Below, piece after piece: positions 6,485 through 7,149 of a DNA stretch of 7,149 nucleotides (the first letter of the stretch is position 1; each line of letters starts with the position of its first letter). The DNA is from Chloroflexota bacterium (lineage in GTDB: Bacteria; Chloroflexota; Anaerolineae; Aggregatilineales; Phototrophicaceae): contig JAEVZT010000336.1 in assembly GCA_023392115.1 (NCBI GenBank), positions 1-7,149 of the forward strand, written 5' to 3'. The position numbers and the translations under genes are program-made. The notes beneath the pieces are model-generated. The model saw nothing but the letters and a program-made list of their open reading frames with translations. It had not been told where the DNA came from and did not search any database.

Positions 6485-6489
6485 GATCG

Positions 6490-7149
6490 CTACTCGGCGG
6501 CAACTATCGTAAATGCGCTCGTGGTTTGCGCCAGACAGCCGCGCGTTAGGAGCGCAATCCCACGATAGAAGGCGGTATTCGCATGCGTGATCACTTTGTC
6601 GAGGTATTCATCCGCCCACAATTGCAGGTGATCATGCAGGAACGAGTCGAGCGCCTCGACGATCAGACCGGTTGTCTCGACCTGATTCTTGCCGACGGCG
6701 TCAAGCCCGAGCGCCGTCAGGTGACTGATGAAGCGCAGTTCAAGCCCGATATGGTCTTCGGGTTCGTTGTGCAGTCGCGGGATTGGCATGCCGAAACGCT
6801 GGTATTCGCGACGGACTTCAAGCGTCGATTTGTCGAAGATCAGACCGTCGGGGCTGCGGTAAACCGATTCCCACGGCGGAGCGAGCAGCGTGTCCGGTCC
6901 AATGAACAAGCGCATGTAGTCCTGCGTGAGCGCCGCAAGCTGCGCCTCGTCCCACTGGGTGGCAAATGCCTGAAGCAGCGACAAGCCCGTCTGAATGTCG
7001 GCGTGATCCCCGTCGAGCATCCACTCGTCAAACAGGCGTTCGGTTGCCAGAATGTTGATGAACTCGGCGGGCGGGGGTTCGTAAAGCACTTTGCCTAAGA
7101 AGCTGTAGGCGAGGTGATGGGCAATAAACTGATCGGCGCAGGGTAACGT
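6490..7149 (-). CDS. dmsD: DmsD/TorD-family Tat-proofreading chaperone (5'-partial)
   Basis: This cytoplasmic all-helical chaperone should bind the twin-arginine leader of DmsA and delay export until the molybdenum cofactor and FS0 cluster are in place. Diagnostic motifs are YMRLFIGPDTLLAPPWESVY, LIFDKSTLEVRREYQRFG and HNEPEDHIGLELRFISHL, which line up with E. coli DmsD (RLFVGP, PPWGSVY, STLALR, NEPEDHFG). The first possible start in view is a GTG at 7089. However, the frame stays open for 20 more codons to the right edge, and these encode DQFIAHHLAYSFLGKVLYEP, which fits the first helix of the family. The true start is therefore beyond base 7149 and 219 residues are visible. The stop at 6490-6492 lies 5 bases before the polyferredoxin ATG, so the two genes form an operon that converges on dmsABC. 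Confidence 0.92.
   Translation of the reverse strand, partial: TLPCADQFIAHHLAYSFLGKVLYEPPPAEFINILATERLFDEWMLDGDHADIQTGLSLLQAFATQWDEAQLAALTQDYMRLFIGPDTLLAPPWESVYRSPDGLIFDKSTLEVRREYQRFGMPIPRLHNEPEDHIGLELRFISHLTALGLDAVGKNQVETTGLIVEALDSFLHDHLQLWADEYLDKVITHANTAFYRGIALLTRGCLAQTTSAFTIVAAE

Noticed and set aside
6583..7098. 171-residue open frame on the plus strand across the chaperone gene
   Set aside because: The opposite strand carries unmistakable DmsD/TorD motifs, while this frame has no recognisable domain.

Overview
This GC-rich bacterial window carries a complete dmsABC-type operon for a membrane-bound, Tat-exported molybdoenzyme reductase of the DMSO reductase family. It also carries the matching system-specific chaperone (DmsD/TorD family) and a large polyferredoxin on the opposite strand. 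The host is probably a member of the Chloroflexota (Anaerolineae-like). That guess rests on the general look of the proteins and on a CCCCTCA...TGAGGGG inverted-repeat element of a style I associate with genomes of that phylum. No rRNA or marker gene confirms it.

Layout, left to right. (1) Bases 1-883 (+): the C-terminal part of a GAF-type sensor histidine kinase (HisKA_3 plus HATPase), cut by the left edge and followed by a strong Rho-independent terminator (907-939). (2) Bases 940-1130: a leader region with two perfect inverted repeats (965-982, 1045-1059) and a 21-codon upstream ORF with its own Shine-Dalgarno (SD). The stop codon of this small ORF overlaps the dmsA start as ATGA. (3) Bases 1131-5134 (+): dmsA (814 aa, molybdopterin catalytic subunit with Tat leader), dmsB (206 aa, four [4Fe-4S] clusters) and dmsC (307 aa, eight-helix quinol-oxidising anchor). 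They are spaced by 11 and 3 bases, each with a good SD. (4) Bases 5135-5314: a convergent intergenic gap filled by a palindromic, MITE-like repeat and a separate 9-bp hairpin just after the minus-strand operon. (5) Minus strand, 7149 to 5315: a dmsD-like chaperone gene whose 5' end runs off the right edge, then, 5 bases after its stop, a 389-aa protein with four [4Fe-4S] motifs, a Cys-rich middle section and a C-terminal zinc ribbon.

How it works together. DmsC takes electrons from menaquinol, DmsB passes them through four clusters, and DmsA reduces an S-oxide, N-oxide or related acceptor at a molybdo-bis(pyranopterin) site. DmsD would bind the twin-arginine leader of DmsA and hold export until the cofactor is loaded. 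The polyferredoxin is not part of the classical E. coli system. Its linkage to dmsD suggests a role in electron supply or in maturation, but this is inference. The histidine kinase belongs to a separate transcription unit and its target is not visible. The most unusual finding is the translated-looking leader of dmsA: a small CxxCxxH peptide ORF, an SD buried in a hairpin, and ATGA coupling.
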